DNA from: CAXBDP01 sp964598395
GTDB lineage: Bacteria; Bacteroidota; Bacteroidia; Cytophagales; Cyclobacteriaceae
Assembly: GCA_964598395.1 (NCBI GenBank)
Contig: CAZRBW010000007.1
Span: forward strand, 20,633-84,632
Reading direction: 5' to 3'
Length of the DNA stretch: 64,000 nt
Both the position numbers and the translations under genes were made by a program. Shown here piece after piece: positions 34,642 to 44,466 of this stretch. Position 1 is the stretch's first letter. The number at the start of each line of letters is the position of its first letter. The notes beneath the pieces are model-generated. The model saw only the letters and a program-made list of their open reading frames with translations, was not told the origin of the DNA and did no database searches.

Positions 34642-37600
34642 ATGTTATTAACTCGTCTGGAGATAAAAGGATTTAAAAGCTTCGGCGATCGCATTGTTAT
34701 CAACTTTGATGAGGGCGTAACGGGCATCGTGGGTCCAAATGGCTGTGGTAAATCTAATGTGGTGGATGCTATCCGATGGGTGTTGGGCGAGCAAAAAACC
34801 CGTATGCTTCGTAGCGACAAAATGGAAAATGTCATTTTTAATGGCACGAAAAACCGCAAACCAACCCAATTAGCTGAGGTTTCACTTACATTTTCTAATA
34901 CTAAGAATCTTCTTCCTACCGAATACACAAGTGTTACCGTTACACGCAGATATTACAGATCTGGAGAAAGCGAGTATCAGCTGAATGGCGTCACTTGCCG
35001 CCTAAAAGACATCACAGACCTTTTTATGGATACTGGAATATCATCCAACAGCTACAGTATTATCGAGCTGAAGATGGTCGATGATATCTTGAATGATAAG
35101 GATAATTCGCGCCGCCAATTATTTGAAGAAGCTGCTGGAATTTCGAAGTTCAAAAAACGGAAAAAGGATACGCTGAAAAGGTTGGAAGATACCGAAGGTG
35201 ATTTGAATCGGGTGGAGGATTTGCTTTATGAGATCAATAAAAACATGAAATCTCTAGAGCGGCAAGCCAAGCAAACCGAAAAGTATTATGAGCTTAAATC
35301 TGGTTACAAGCAGTACAGCATCAGCCTAGGCTTGAAGCAAAGTGAGGATTTTAGAAATAGCGAGAAGAAAATAGTACAGCAATTAGCCAATGAGGAAAAT
35401 AATAGGGCTGCATTTACTGCCGAAATCGCCCAAGCTGAAGCCATTGTGGAAAAGAGCAAAGCTGAGCTAATCCAATTCGAAAAATTACTTGCATCGCGCC
35501 AAAAGACCTTAAACGAGCATGTGAATAAAATCAGGCAGCAGGAAAGCGACAAAAAGATCAAAAATGAAAGATTGAAATACCTTAGTGAGCGTGCAAAGGA
35601 TTTGCAGTCTCAGATCGAAAAGGACAAGGAAAGTAAGGAAAGGGCTGATTTTTCATTAAAAGGATTGCGTAGCGAATATGGTTCGCTGCAAAAAATGTAT
35701 GACGAGGTAGAATCTCAACTTTTGGTATTTAAGACGGCTTTGGATGATCAAAAAACCAAAACTGACGAATTGCAAAATGAGGTGAATAAGATAAGAACCG
35801 ACTATAAGAAATTGCAGGAGGATTCGTATCAGCATTCCAAATCGCTTGAAATAAAGGAGATTCAACTAAATAGCTTGAAACTAGAACTTGACAAAACGGC
35901 CATTGGTAGTCAGGAGAAATACTCTCAATTGGAGTCGTTCGATCAGAAAATCGAGGAATTGCACAAGGCTCAAAAGAAAGAAGCTAAATTGCTGGAATTC
36001 TTAAAGCGGGAGGAAGTTGAAATACTGGAGAGGAGGGAGGAATCTGAGCAGCTCCTTGAGCAAAGCAAAGAAAATCTACAAAAACTAAAACGCCAGCTCG
36101 ACGCTAAAGAAAATGAATATAAGCTCACAAAATCGCTAGTTGAAAATCTAGAAGGCTTTCCAGAAGCGATCAAGTACTTAAAGAAGAACGTGCGCTGGGG
36201 GAAGGATACGCCTTTGCTCTCTGATATTATTACCTGCGACGAAAAGTATAGAGTAGCAATAGAAAATTACCTAGAGCACTACATGAATTATTTTGTGGTG
36301 GAGAAAGAGAGTAATGCCTTTGAAGCTGTAAATGTGTTGGGCGATTCGAATAGAGGAAAAGCCAATTTCTTTATACTAAGTAAAATAGGTGAGGACTTGC
36401 CAGCTCAGGTGAAAATACCAGCAGGAGGAATTAGGGCTATCGACATTGTGGAGTACGATGCTAAATTCAACGATTTGGTTCAATTGCTATTAGGAAATGT
36501 ATTCCTGTTCGAAGCCGATCATTTGACAGAGCCTGAGGATGGTACTGTCTTTTTGAATATCAACGGTAGACTTGCTCGAAAGAAAATCAGTATTTCAGGT
36601 GGTTCGGTTGGTTTATTTGAAGGTAAGAAAATTGGTAGAGCTAAGAATCTCGAGAAGCTGAGCAAGGATATTAAGTCCTTGAATTCGCAAATTGAGAAGT
36701 TGGAGGATATCACGCTACATCAGCAAGAGCGGGTGCTTAAGCTTAAGCAGCAGAGCAAAAAGACGGAGATTGATTCTACTCAGCAAAATTACTCCAGAGT
36801 TGCGCAGGAATTATCTGCTGTAATGAGCAGAAAAGATCAATTGCAGCAATTCATCAATTCGGAAGCCACTCGCAAGGAGGATATCCAAGATTCAATCACC
36901 GATCTGCAAGAAGAGCTAACTACACTTAGGCCAGAAGCAGAGCAAGCTAGGGCACAATTGACATTGCTTGAAAGAGAACTAAGTGAAAAGTCGCAAGATT
37001 TACAAAAGCAAAATGAACTGCTCAATGTGAAATCGGTTGGGTATAATCAGCAGAATATTTTATTTCATCAGCAAAAGAATAAGCTGGAAAGCACCTCCCG
37101 TGAAATCGATTACAAAGAACAAAGCTTAGCAACAGCTTCTGAGAGAATTGTGAAAAATCAGGATGAGTTAAAAAATGCTGAGACTGATATTAAAAATTTG
37201 TTGGAGCAATCTGAGGAGTTCGATGATAGTCTTTTAACTCTATATGACGAAAAGGAAACTATAGAAAAAGGTGTGAATGAAGCAGAACGAGATTATTATC
37301 GATTGCGAGGCGAAATTGATACACAAGAGAAGAATGTCCGTGAGATCCAGAAGAAAAAGGAAAATGGAGAATCTTTGATTTTCGAATTGAAGGGCGCGTT
37401 GAATGAAGTGAAATTACAGATTCAATCATTGCTAGATCGTATTTCGGTTGAATTTGAAGTGAATCTAAAATCCATCGAAGAAGGTGAAAAGGATGATTTG
37501 AGTATTGCGGAACTTGAACAAAATATTCGAAAAATCAAGGATCAGATGGAAAAACTTGGGCCAATAAATCCTATGGCCATGGAAGCTTATAATGAGATCA

Positions 37601-38160
37601 AAGAGCGCTTCGATTTCATTACTGTACAAAAGCTTGATTTGGTGCAAGCGAAAGAATCGTTATTGAGCACCATTGATGAAATAAACACTGTAGCGAAAGA
37701 GAATTTTATGGAAGCATTCGATAAGATTCAAAAGAATTTTGTCACAGTATTTCGCTCATTATTCACCAACGAGGATGATTGTAGTCTAATCCTATCAGAT
37801 CCGGACAATCCGCTAGAGTCTTCAATTGAGATCACAGCTAAACCGAAAGGCAAGCGACCATTGTCGATAAATCAGCTTTCGGGGGGAGAGAAGACCTTGA
37901 CAGCAACATCCTTATTATTTGCTATTTACCTGCTGAAACCAGCGCCATTCTGTATATTCGATGAAGTAGATGCGCCGCTAGATGATGCCAATATTGACAA
38001 ATTCAATAATATCATCCGTACCTTTAGCAAAGATTCGCAATTCATTATAGTAACACACAATAAGCGAACAATGGCCAGCACAGACATAATCTATGGAATT
38101 ACTATGATAGAGCAGGGCGTGTCGCGAGTAGTGCCGGTTGATTTGCGGGAGGCTGTTTAA
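34642..38160 (+). CDS. smc: Chromosome segregation protein SMC
   Basis: SMC is the condensin ATPase that organises and separates chromosomes. The 1172-residue product has Walker A GPNGCGKS (31-38), two long coiled-coil arms, a hinge around residues 510-660 (FPEAIKYLKKN through the GG-containing FLNINGRLARKKISISGG), and the C-terminal head with LSGGEKTLTATS (signature) and FCIFDEVDAPLDDANIDKF (Walker B and D loop). Length is normal. A TAGTTTTG -7-like element lies at 34612-34619. The LOG-family gene follows 11 bp on. Three motif copies (36007, 37094, 38146) lie in the gene, all in coiled-coil or tail regions. Confidence 0.98.
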   Translation: MLLTRLEIKGFKSFGDRIVINFDEGVTGIVGPNGCGKSNVVDAIRWVLGEQKTRMLRSDKMENVIFNGTKNRKPTQLAEVSLTFSNTKNLLPTEYTSVTVTRRYYRSGESEYQLNGVTCRLKDITDLFMDTGISSNSYSIIELKMVDDILNDKDNSRRQLFEEAAGISKFKKRKKDTLKRLEDTEGDLNRVEDLLYEINKNMKSLERQAKQTEKYYELKSGYKQYSISLGLKQSEDFRNSEKKIVQQLANEENNRAAFTAEIAQAEAIVEKSKAELIQFEKLLASRQKTLNEHVNKIRQQESDKKIKNERLKYLSERAKDLQSQIEKDKESKERADFSLKGLRSEYGSLQKMYDEVESQLLVFKTALDDQKTKTDELQNEVNKIRTDYKKLQEDSYQHSKSLEIKEIQLNSLKLELDKTAIGSQEKYSQLESFDQKIEELHKAQKKEAKLLEFLKREEVEILERREESEQLLEQSKENLQKLKRQLDAKENEYKLTKSLVENLEGFPEAIKYLKKNVRWGKDTPLLSDIITCDEKYRVAIENYLEHYMNYFVVEKESNAFEAVNVLGDSNRGKANFFILSKIGEDLPAQVKIPAGGIRAIDIVEYDAKFNDLVQLLLGNVFLFEADHLTEPEDGTVFLNINGRLARKKISISGGSVGLFEGKKIGRAKNLEKLSKDIKSLNSQIEKLEDITLHQQERVLKLKQQSKKTEIDSTQQNYSRVAQELSAVMSRKDQLQQFINSEATRKEDIQDSITDLQEELTTLRPEAEQARAQLTLLERELSEKSQDLQKQNELLNVKSVGYNQQNILFHQQKNKLESTSREIDYKEQSLATASERIVKNQDELKNAETDIKNLLEQSEEFDDSLLTLYDEKETIEKGVNEAERDYYRLRGEIDTQEKNVREIQKKKENGESLIFELKGALNEVKLQIQSLLDRISVEFEVNLKSIEEGEKDDLSIAELEQNIRKIKDQMEKLGPINPMAMEAYNEIKERFDFITVQKLDLVQAKESLLSTIDEINTVAKENFMEAFDKIQKNFVTVFRSLFTNEDDCSLILSDPDNPLESSIEITAKPKGKRPLSINQLSGGEKTLTATSLLFAIYLLKPAPFCIFDEVDAPLDDANIDKFNNIIRTFSKDSQFIIVTHNKRTMASTDIIYGITMIEQGVSRVVPVDLREAV

Positions 38161-38171
38161 ACAAAGAGAAA

Positions 38172-38753
38172 ATGGAGATAAAGAGTGTTTGTATTTACTG
38201 TGCATCAAGTAGCAACATCAATCGGAAATATTTCGAAGCAGCAAACCGCTTGGCGGAGATTTTGGTCGACAATAACATACAAGTGATTTTTGGTGGAGGG
38301 GCTGTTGGGCTAATGGGTTCGGTTGCCGATACGGTATTGCGACTTGATGGAGAAATAATCGGCATCATGCCCAACTTCATGAAAGAAATTGAGCTTCAAC
38401 ATAAGGGTGTCAAAAATTATATGTTTGTAGGAGGGATGCACGAAAGGAAAAAGAAATTTCTCGAATATTCTGATGCTTTAATAACCTTGCCAGGCGGCTG
38501 TGGTACCTTTGAAGAATTGATGGAAGCAATTACCTTGAAAAGGTTAGGCATTATTAACAAACCAATAATTATCCTAAATACTAATAATTACTATAAGCCA
38601 TTGATTGAAATGCTTAATATGTCGATTCAGGAGGGATTTTTGAAAGAAGATCACATTAACTTATGGAGTGTGGTTGATTTGCCTGAAGAAGTATTGCCCG
38701 CAATAAAGAATGCTCCTGAATGGGACTTGACCCGGGCAATGGGAAATATTTAA
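38172..38753 (+). CDS. LOG family protein (TIGR00730, nucleotide phosphoribohydrolase-type)
   Basis: The 193-residue cytoplasmic product has VCIYCASSSN, VIFGGGAVGLMG and the PGGxGTxxE motif LPGGCGTFEELMEA, as in LONELY GUY cytokinin-activating enzymes and their bacterial homologues, which hydrolyse nucleoside 5'-monophosphates to base and ribose 5-phosphate. It follows smc by 11 bp, probably in the same transcript. Its natural substrate in bacteria is uncertain. Confidence 0.92.
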   Translation: MEIKSVCIYCASSSNINRKYFEAANRLAEILVDNNIQVIFGGGAVGLMGSVADTVLRLDGEIIGIMPNFMKEIELQHKGVKNYMFVGGMHERKKKFLEYSDALITLPGGCGTFEELMEAITLKRLGIINKPIIILNTNNYYKPLIEMLNMSIQEGFLKEDHINLWSVVDLPEEVLPAIKNAPEWDLTRAMGNI

Positions 38754-38795
38754 ACTTTTTAAATCCTTGATTCATCTATATCGTAAAAAGTACTG

Positions 38796-39614
38796 ATGCT
38801 TTTAAAACTCATAAGAACTTTATCCCTTTTAATCCTCCCGCTTTTAATGGCAAGTACTGCTTTGGCTCAAGAGCGGGTTGAGTTCAATGGTGTAGTTTAC
38901 CGTTCAGATAATAATGAAAGACTTCCATTTGCCAACGTTATTTCTTTAAAGCAAAGAACTGGTGTCCCTACGGATGAAATGGGCAAATTTCGTATTAGGG
39001 TAAGTACAGACGACACCATTAGAATTTCTTATTTAGGTTATGATGATGTCCTTATTCCTGTAAATGATGAATCACTTGCATTGAGGGATAACTTATTGAT
39101 AAAAATAACGCCACGTGTGTATGAGCTATCTCAAATCACGGTAAGGAATTTACGAGATATGCCAGGGTTTATTCAGCGGGAGGAAGATCGAAAGCAATTG
39201 GCTATTATCGGACTTCCAAACAGGCCACCATTGGTGAGAGATCCTTTAAATTACTATAAATCTAGTATTGGTTTTGGAACTGGAGGTGGAGGTTTAGGAG
39301 GTGGGGTTGCTATTACAGGACTCCTAACGGCTTTGTTTAGCAATTTTGATAATTACTACAAGCAACTGAAAAAGCTGGAAATATTAGAAGCTAGAGAGCG
39401 ACAGGAGAAAGCTATTCAGAAATTATATGAAGATAAGTATAATGAAGATATAGTACGAGAAGTTGTGAAGTTGGAAGGTTCAGAACTTATCGAGTTCATG
39501 GAGCGATACAAACCACACCCTGTTTTTCTTACAATGGCCAATGATTATGATCTTGCCGAATACCTTCTAGAAAAATTGGCTAGTTACAATAGATTAAAAA
39601 GAGGTCAGAGGTAA
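38796..39614 (+). CDS. Exported protein with carboxypeptidase-like regulatory (CarboxypepD_reg) domain
   Basis: This 272-residue protein has a signal peptide (SLLILPLLMASTALAQ) and then a beta-sandwich domain with VEFNGVVYRSDNNERLPFAN, TDEMGKFRIRV and IRISYLGYDDV, the pattern of the CarboxypepD_reg-like domain found at the N-terminus of Bacteroidota SusC and many envelope proteins. A Gly-rich linker (FGTGGGGLGGGVAITG) and a charged helical C-terminus follow. It is not a receptor, since it lacks a barrel. The role is unknown. Copies of CGGGAGG at 38834 and 39177. Confidence 0.8.
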   Translation: MLLKLIRTLSLLILPLLMASTALAQERVEFNGVVYRSDNNERLPFANVISLKQRTGVPTDEMGKFRIRVSTDDTIRISYLGYDDVLIPVNDESLALRDNLLIKITPRVYELSQITVRNLRDMPGFIQREEDRKQLAIIGLPNRPPLVRDPLNYYKSSIGFGTGGGGLGGGVAITGLLTALFSNFDNYYKQLKKLEILEARERQEKAIQKLYEDKYNEDIVREVVKLEGSELIEFMERYKPHPVFLTMANDYDLAEYLLEKLASYNRLKRGQR

Positions 39615-39783
39615 CAAATTGATCATAACAGAAGTTTACCATATTGGCGGGATGTTTATAATAAGGTTATTTATTTAGGTAATTTTAATCGGTTTTTCCT
39701 ATCCAAATAAGGTTTTATTTCCATCTGAATTTATGTAATTTCGCCAGCGAATTAAGAATAGAAAAAAACAAAAGCGATAAAAG

Positions 39784-41070
39784 ATGTCAAAAACTGCAAC
39801 AATTTCTTACGAAGGTCAAAATATTGAACTTCCTGTTATTGAAGGTACAGAAAAGGAACAAGCCATAGATATTGGTAAATTGAGAGGTGAAAGTGGTTTA
39901 ATCACGATTGATCCCGGATTTAAAAATACAGGTTCTACCACAAGCGCAATTACTTTTTTGGATGGCGAGCAAGGAATTTTACGATACAGAGGTTACGATA
40001 TCGAGGCTTTAGCTGATAAATCTACTTTCTTAGAGGTTACTTACTTGTTGATTTATGGTGAACTGCCTACTCAAGAGCAATTCAGTAAATTTAAGAATGA
40101 AGTTACCACACACACATTGGTGCATGAGGATATTAAGAAAATATTAGAAGGATTTCCATCTACTTCCCATCCGATGGGTGTTCTTTCTTCCTTAGTATGT
40201 TCACTCACTGCATTTTATCCTGGATCATTAGCTAGCAATAGAACTGAGGAAGATACTAATCTAAGTATTATTAGAATTTTAGCTAAAATGCCAACCTTTG
40301 CAGCTTGGTCTTACAAAAACCGAGTTGGTCATCCAGTAAATTACCCAGACAATAGTCTAGACTATTGTTCTAATTTCTTGAAGATGATGTTTTCTTTACC
40401 AGCTGAGAAATACGAAATTGATCCTGTCGTAGCAAGTGCGCTTGATAAGTTATTAATACTTCATGCGGATCACGAGCAAAACTGCTCAACTTCGACAGTT
40501 CGTTTAGTAGGCTCTTCTCAAGCTAGCATTTATGCTTCCATTTCTTCTGGTATTAATGCACTGTGGGGGCCATTACATGGAGGAGCAAATCAAGCAGTAA
40601 TCGAAATGCTTGAAGCGATAAAAGCTGATGGCGGAGATACGAAACGATACATAGAGAAAGCAAAAGATAAAAATGATCCGTTCCGTTTGATGGGCTTCGG
40701 ACATAGAGTATATAAGAACTTTGATCCAAGAGCTAAAATTATTAAAAAAGCTGCTGATGATGTATTAGCTAAGTTAGGTGTGAATGATCCAATTTTAGAA
40801 ATTGCTAAAGGGTTAGAGGAAGCGGCATTGAGCGATGAGTACTTCGTAGAAAGAAAACTTTATCCTAATGTGGATTTTTACTCAGGTATAATATACCGTG
40901 CGATGGGAATTCCAACAGACATGTTTACGGTGATGTTTGCTCTTGGTCGTCTGCCAGGTTGGATTGCTCAGTGGAAAGAAATGAGAGAAAATGGAGAGCC
41001 AATCGGTCGTCCTCGTCAAATATATACTGGAGCTACGCAAAGAGAATATGTTGGAATGAGCAATAGATAA
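39784..41070 (+). CDS. gltA: Citrate synthase
   Basis: GltA condenses acetyl-CoA and oxaloacetate at the entry of the TCA cycle. The 428-residue length fits the type II hexameric enzymes. Active-site segments are HADHEQNCSTSTVRLVGS, GPLHGGANQAV and MGFGHRVYKNFDPRA (catalytic His residues), and YPNVDFYSG (catalytic Asp). It is a single gene with 169 bp upstream and a strong UUCG-loop terminator. It carries no CGGGAGG copy. Confidence 0.98.
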   Translation: MSKTATISYEGQNIELPVIEGTEKEQAIDIGKLRGESGLITIDPGFKNTGSTTSAITFLDGEQGILRYRGYDIEALADKSTFLEVTYLLIYGELPTQEQFSKFKNEVTTHTLVHEDIKKILEGFPSTSHPMGVLSSLVCSLTAFYPGSLASNRTEEDTNLSIIRILAKMPTFAAWSYKNRVGHPVNYPDNSLDYCSNFLKMMFSLPAEKYEIDPVVASALDKLLILHADHEQNCSTSTVRLVGSSQASIYASISSGINALWGPLHGGANQAVIEMLEAIKADGGDTKRYIEKAKDKNDPFRLMGFGHRVYKNFDPRAKIIKKAADDVLAKLGVNDPILEIAKGLEEAALSDEYFVERKLYPNVDFYSGIIYRAMGIPTDMFTVMFALGRLPGWIAQWKEMRENGEPIGRPRQIYTGATQREYVGMSNR

Positions 41071-41098
41071 TCTCCCTAAAAATATAATTAACAAATTG

Positions 41099-41123
41099 AG
41101 ACCTCTTCGGAGGTCTTTTTTTT
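41099..41123 (+). terminator. Rho-independent terminator after gltA with UUCG loop
   Basis: AGACCTC (41099-41105) and GAGGTCT (41110-41116) pair around the extra-stable TTCG tetraloop, followed by T to 41123. The rest of the 324-bp gap to the next gene holds a consensus promoter (41287-41317) and a palindrome (41370-41381). Confidence 0.95.
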
Positions 41124-41286
41124 GGCTCTAATCCGCTTGAATTCTGTAGAAAAATTGTGTTTTTTCAATTTGAGAAATATTTTTAATATACATATTTCAG
41201 CGTTTCATGAATCAATTTCAGCTTTTTGAGCTTTTAATTAGGTTATTTATGTATTTGTACTATACTAATATGACGAAACTTCATTT

Positions 41287-41317
41287 TTTGCAATAGGGTT
41301 ACTTATGCTTAAATTTG
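41287..41317 (+). promoter_or_regulatory. Bacteroidota-type promoter of the T9SS cargo gene
   Basis: TTTG (41287-41290), 19 bp, TAAATTTG (41310-41317): an exact consensus match. The leader to the ATG at 41395 would be about 70 nt. Confidence 0.78.
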
Positions 41318-41369
41318 GCATAAAGAATAAATAGAAAAAGAATCCACTAGAGCCCATTTTTTCGTATAA

Positions 41370-41381
41370 TACTCTAGAGTA
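41370..41381. repeat. 12-bp perfect palindrome in the leader of the T9SS cargo gene
   Basis: TACTCTAGAGTA is a perfect palindrome 13 bp before the start codon and downstream of the predicted promoter. It may be an operator or chance. Confidence 0.4.
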
Positions 41382-41394
41382 GTGCAAAAAGGCG

Positions 41395-42972
41395 ATGAAT
41401 CAAACTAAAGCGACCAAATGTAATTTTTTGAAGATTACTGCTTGGAGTCTCTTACTAATCCTAAGTCTAATCTCTGGGAGCTTTCAATCAGCTGCTCAAG
41501 GATGGAACTATGATTTTGCGGGGAAATCTCTTGCCCAATTAGTTGAAGAAGGGTTTGTTCATGAAAATTTTGACATTGCCTTTGATGGTATTGTCACTAA
41601 TAATCTTGCTACCCATGTGGCTACTATCCGTACTCCTTATTTCTACTTAGGAGTAGATGACTATTTTACCTTTAATGGTGCGAGATTAAACAATGCAGCG
41701 GGCAATGGCACTTTATCTGTCGAGATTTTTGCTGAAGCACTAGACGGATCTGTTATTAAGTCCACTAATTATTCCATGCATGAGGCTTCTCAAGATGAAA
41801 TTCCGGAGTTTGATTTTTCAGTTCTCGCAAGAGGGTTTTATAGAATTGGCTTACGGTTTTCTTACCAGGGCAATAAGAATAATATAAATGCTACCCTCAC
41901 AGCAATACATAGCCCAAACCTACCAGAACAAACGTACACTCCTGATCAAGCGGTATCTGCCATTGAGGTAAGATCTAATATCATTCCTGATAAGATGGAA
42001 TACTTACAAGGTGAAGTTGCCACCTTTGAATACAAAATTAATTTTGATGGTATTGATGGCTTACGCGAAGTAAATACTGTAATTTATCAATTCATTATTC
42101 CAGCAGGGTTTCAGGTAAATAATTATCAAATTGTAAAGAGATTCTCAGAAGGTTCTAATCCTAATGCGAGAATTAGTAATTCACTTGAAAATGAAGTTGT
42201 AACCTATGATACTGTGACAAGTATTATGGTAGTGGAGAATAGCACAACAGATAGGGAATTTGATGTTATTTTTACCACAGAGGCGGTTGGCGAAGGTGGT
42301 ACTTATTGGTTAGAATCTGATATAGAATCGAGCAATCCTACCTATGTAAATGATGATCCTAACGCTTCATCAGATCCTATAATTATAATTCCATTTGGCA
42401 CTCAACCTGTAGAATTAATCTATTTTGATGCTTCCGCCGACAAGCACTACAACTTATTGTCTTGGGCAACTGCCAAGGAGGTTGAAAACGATTTTTTTGC
42501 AATTGAAAAGTCTGTAGATGGAATAAACTTCGAGGTAATTGCTCAAGTTGATGGGAATGGAGATTATGTTGGAACATTGAAATATACTTTTAAAGACCAT
42601 AATTTAATCCCAATCGCTTATTACCGTTTGCGCCAAGTAGATTTCAATGGAAACTTCAAGGTTTATGAAACAAAAAGGGTGTTAAGAAAAGAAGTAGCTG
42701 AAGCATCTTTAAAACTATATCCCAATCCAAGTAATGGGCACAATTTGAATTTAATGTTCGCAGGCTCAGGCTGGCACTCCACTATTTTAGTAACTGTATT
42801 TGATGGGACTGGCAAAACTCGTCACAACCAAGAGATACGATATGAAAATGGCTTCAATGATAAATTCACTTTGGATCAATTAGATCTTGAACCTGGACTT
42901 TACATTGTTCAGATTAATTCTCAAGAGAATATTCACAGAACAAAGCTTATTGTTCAAGGAAATTTCAGATAG
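41395..42972 (+). CDS. Secreted protein with T9SS type A sorting domain
   Basis: This 525-residue protein has a signal peptide (AWSLLLILSLISGSFQSAAQ), a middle part of beta-rich repeats without a recognised enzyme motif, and a C-terminal sorting tail: LKLYPNPSNGHNLNLMF, LDLEPGLYIVQI, then KLIVQGNF. This is the Por_Secre_tail recognised by the type IX secretion machinery, so the protein is exported through the outer membrane and may be attached to the surface. The segment LLSWATAKEVENDFFAIEKS before it is common in such Cytophagales proteins. It has its own consensus promoter. What it binds is unknown. Confidence 0.88.
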   Translation: MNQTKATKCNFLKITAWSLLLILSLISGSFQSAAQGWNYDFAGKSLAQLVEEGFVHENFDIAFDGIVTNNLATHVATIRTPYFYLGVDDYFTFNGARLNNAAGNGTLSVEIFAEALDGSVIKSTNYSMHEASQDEIPEFDFSVLARGFYRIGLRFSYQGNKNNINATLTAIHSPNLPEQTYTPDQAVSAIEVRSNIIPDKMEYLQGEVATFEYKINFDGIDGLREVNTVIYQFIIPAGFQVNNYQIVKRFSEGSNPNARISNSLENEVVTYDTVTSIMVVENSTTDREFDVIFTTEAVGEGGTYWLESDIESSNPTYVNDDPNASSDPIIIIPFGTQPVELIYFDASADKHYNLLSWATAKEVENDFFAIEKSVDGINFEVIAQVDGNGDYVGTLKYTFKDHNLIPIAYYRLRQVDFNGNFKVYETKRVLRKEVAEASLKLYPNPSNGHNLNLMFAGSGWHSTILVTVFDGTGKTRHNQEIRYENGFNDKFTLDQLDLEPGLYIVQINSQENIHRTKLIVQGNFR

Positions 42973-43010
42973 CATTACCACATATCTGATTCGAGATATT
43001 ACCTTGTAAT

Positions 43011-43901
43011 ATGCTGATTTCTCGAATTGCTCCCACTCCCAGCGGATATTTACATTTAGGTAATCTGCTTTCCTTTCTTAAAACATGGCTTATCGTGCGC
43101 AAGCATTCTGGTGAGCTCATTTTGCGGATCGACGATCTTGATGCAATCCGTGCCAGAGATGAATACCTGAATGATATATTTGACAGCTTATCCTTTTTGG
43201 GAATTGATTATGATATCGGCCCACGAAATCTTTTCGAGCTACAAAATGAGTATTCTCAAAATTTAAGGCGAGATCATTACCAAACAGCCATTGAAAAGTT
43301 AAAGGCTCAAGGAAATCTATACGCCTGTACATGTTCTCGTAAAGTGATTTCTGCTTCGAATAGTTTTGGGTTGTACCCACGATTTTGTAGAGAAAAGGGA
43401 ATTCCGCTTAATAAGGCCAATGTAGCGTTGCGAATTCGTTTGCCTTTATACCTTGCAACTCAAATAAACGATGATATTCTATCTACCGAAGTAGAGGTAC
43501 AATTATCAGGTGTAATGCCAGATTTTATCGTTCGAAGGAAGGATGGTTTGCCTGCATATCAGATAGCATCTTTGGTGGATGATGAATTGTTTGGTGTAAA
43601 CTACATAGTGCGTGGAAAGGATTTGATCGAATCCACTGCTGCGCAATTGTATTTGTCAGAAATGCTAGATTATAGGTTTCATTTATCCTCCCGCTTTTTT
43701 CATCATGAATTGGTGAAAGGTGAAGGAGAATTGAAGCTTTCGAAATCTGCAGGAGCTTATTCTTTATTTCAAATGAGAAAGGAAGGGCTCCGAAAAGAGC
43801 AAATTTTGGGAATCTTAGGCACTTATTTAGGTTTTGAAAAGCGGGAGGTTGAAAGTACTCAATGGTTTTTGGACAACTTCGATAAGATCATTTGGAAATG
43901 A
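43011..43901 (+). CDS. gluQ: Glutamyl-Q tRNA(Asp) synthetase-like protein
   Basis: This 296-residue protein is a GluRS catalytic core without the anticodon-binding domain. The start MLISRIAPTPSGYLHLGNLL carries the HIGH-type motif HLGN, the YACTCSRK...YPRFCREK Cys set suggests the zinc site, and KLSKSAGA is the KMSKS-type loop. GluQ attaches Glu to queuosine in tRNA(Asp), so it needs a Q-modified tRNA. Full GltX enzymes are about 500 residues, which argues against that name. It is convergent with the DUF4252 gene. Copies of CGGGAGG at 43687 and 43842. Confidence 0.85.
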   Translation: MLISRIAPTPSGYLHLGNLLSFLKTWLIVRKHSGELILRIDDLDAIRARDEYLNDIFDSLSFLGIDYDIGPRNLFELQNEYSQNLRRDHYQTAIEKLKAQGNLYACTCSRKVISASNSFGLYPRFCREKGIPLNKANVALRIRLPLYLATQINDDILSTEVEVQLSGVMPDFIVRRKDGLPAYQIASLVDDELFGVNYIVRGKDLIESTAAQLYLSEMLDYRFHLSSRFFHHELVKGEGELKLSKSAGAYSLFQMRKEGLRKEQILGILGTYLGFEKREVESTQWFLDNFDKIIWK

Positions 43902-43938
43902 AAATCCCTTACCAAGAATTATCTCGAAAAGGGATTTT
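43901..43938. terminator. Inverted repeat, probable two-way terminator
   Basis: AAAATCCCTT (43901-43910) and AAGGGATTTT (43929-43938) form a perfect 10-bp stem with an 18-nt loop between convergent genes. T-rich flanks are present on both sides. The first base is the last base of the gluQ stop codon. Confidence 0.7.
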
Positions 43939-43962
43939 AATATCATAACTAGCTGATTTGAG

Positions 43963-44460
43963 CTATTTTTGGCTTTTATTCATTCCAGTAAAATCGACTT
44001 TTCCTTGAGCATCGTCCCAAACACTTTTCGGAATTTGACCTGCAAAATTAAGAATTACGAATTCTTCATCATTCTCAACGAGTAGCATAAATCTGCTAAT
44101 TATATCATTTGCCTCGCTTATTACCAATCTTACATTGTCCTTACCATCGCGCATGCTCATTACAGTTTCCAATTTCTTGTCGTCAAACATCGCTTTAATT
44201 TCCTTTAAATCGCCACTTTTAAGGTTGCCCATTGGCAAAGTCAATAGACTAAAGGTGTTGATTTTGCTAAATAACTCCTTTGCTTCGGGATTGTCGTCCT
44301 TGTTGAGCATACCAAGCATATTGGAGTTAAAATTGAGATAAACTACATCCTCATTGGCACCATACTTTTCGTATAGTTTTTTAATCTCATCGGATTGGCC
44401 AAAACTCAAGCAAGGAATTGATAGGATGATTGCTGCTAAAAGTACTTTGATAGTTTTCAT
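43963..44460 (-). CDS. DUF4252 domain-containing exported protein (second copy)
   Basis: This 165-residue protein has a signal peptide (VLLAAIILSIPCLSFGQ) and a DUF4252 body (LYEKYGANEDVVYLNFNSNM, VRLVISEANDIISRFMLLV). It is the last gene of a run sigma, anti-sigma-like, DUF4252, DUF4252, and is a diverged paralogue of the gene just upstream (6 bp away). DUF4252 proteins are known mostly from Bacteroidota and have no assigned function; the pairing with an ECF sigma factor suggests an envelope stress or signalling module (inference). Confidence 0.85.
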   Translation of the reverse strand: MKTIKVLLAAIILSIPCLSFGQSDEIKKLYEKYGANEDVVYLNFNSNMLGMLNKDDNPEAKELFSKINTFSLLTLPMGNLKSGDLKEIKAMFDDKKLETVMSMRDGKDNVRLVISEANDIISRFMLLVENDEEFVILNFAGQIPKSVWDDAQGKVDFTGMNKSQK

Positions 44461-44466
44461 ACTGAT

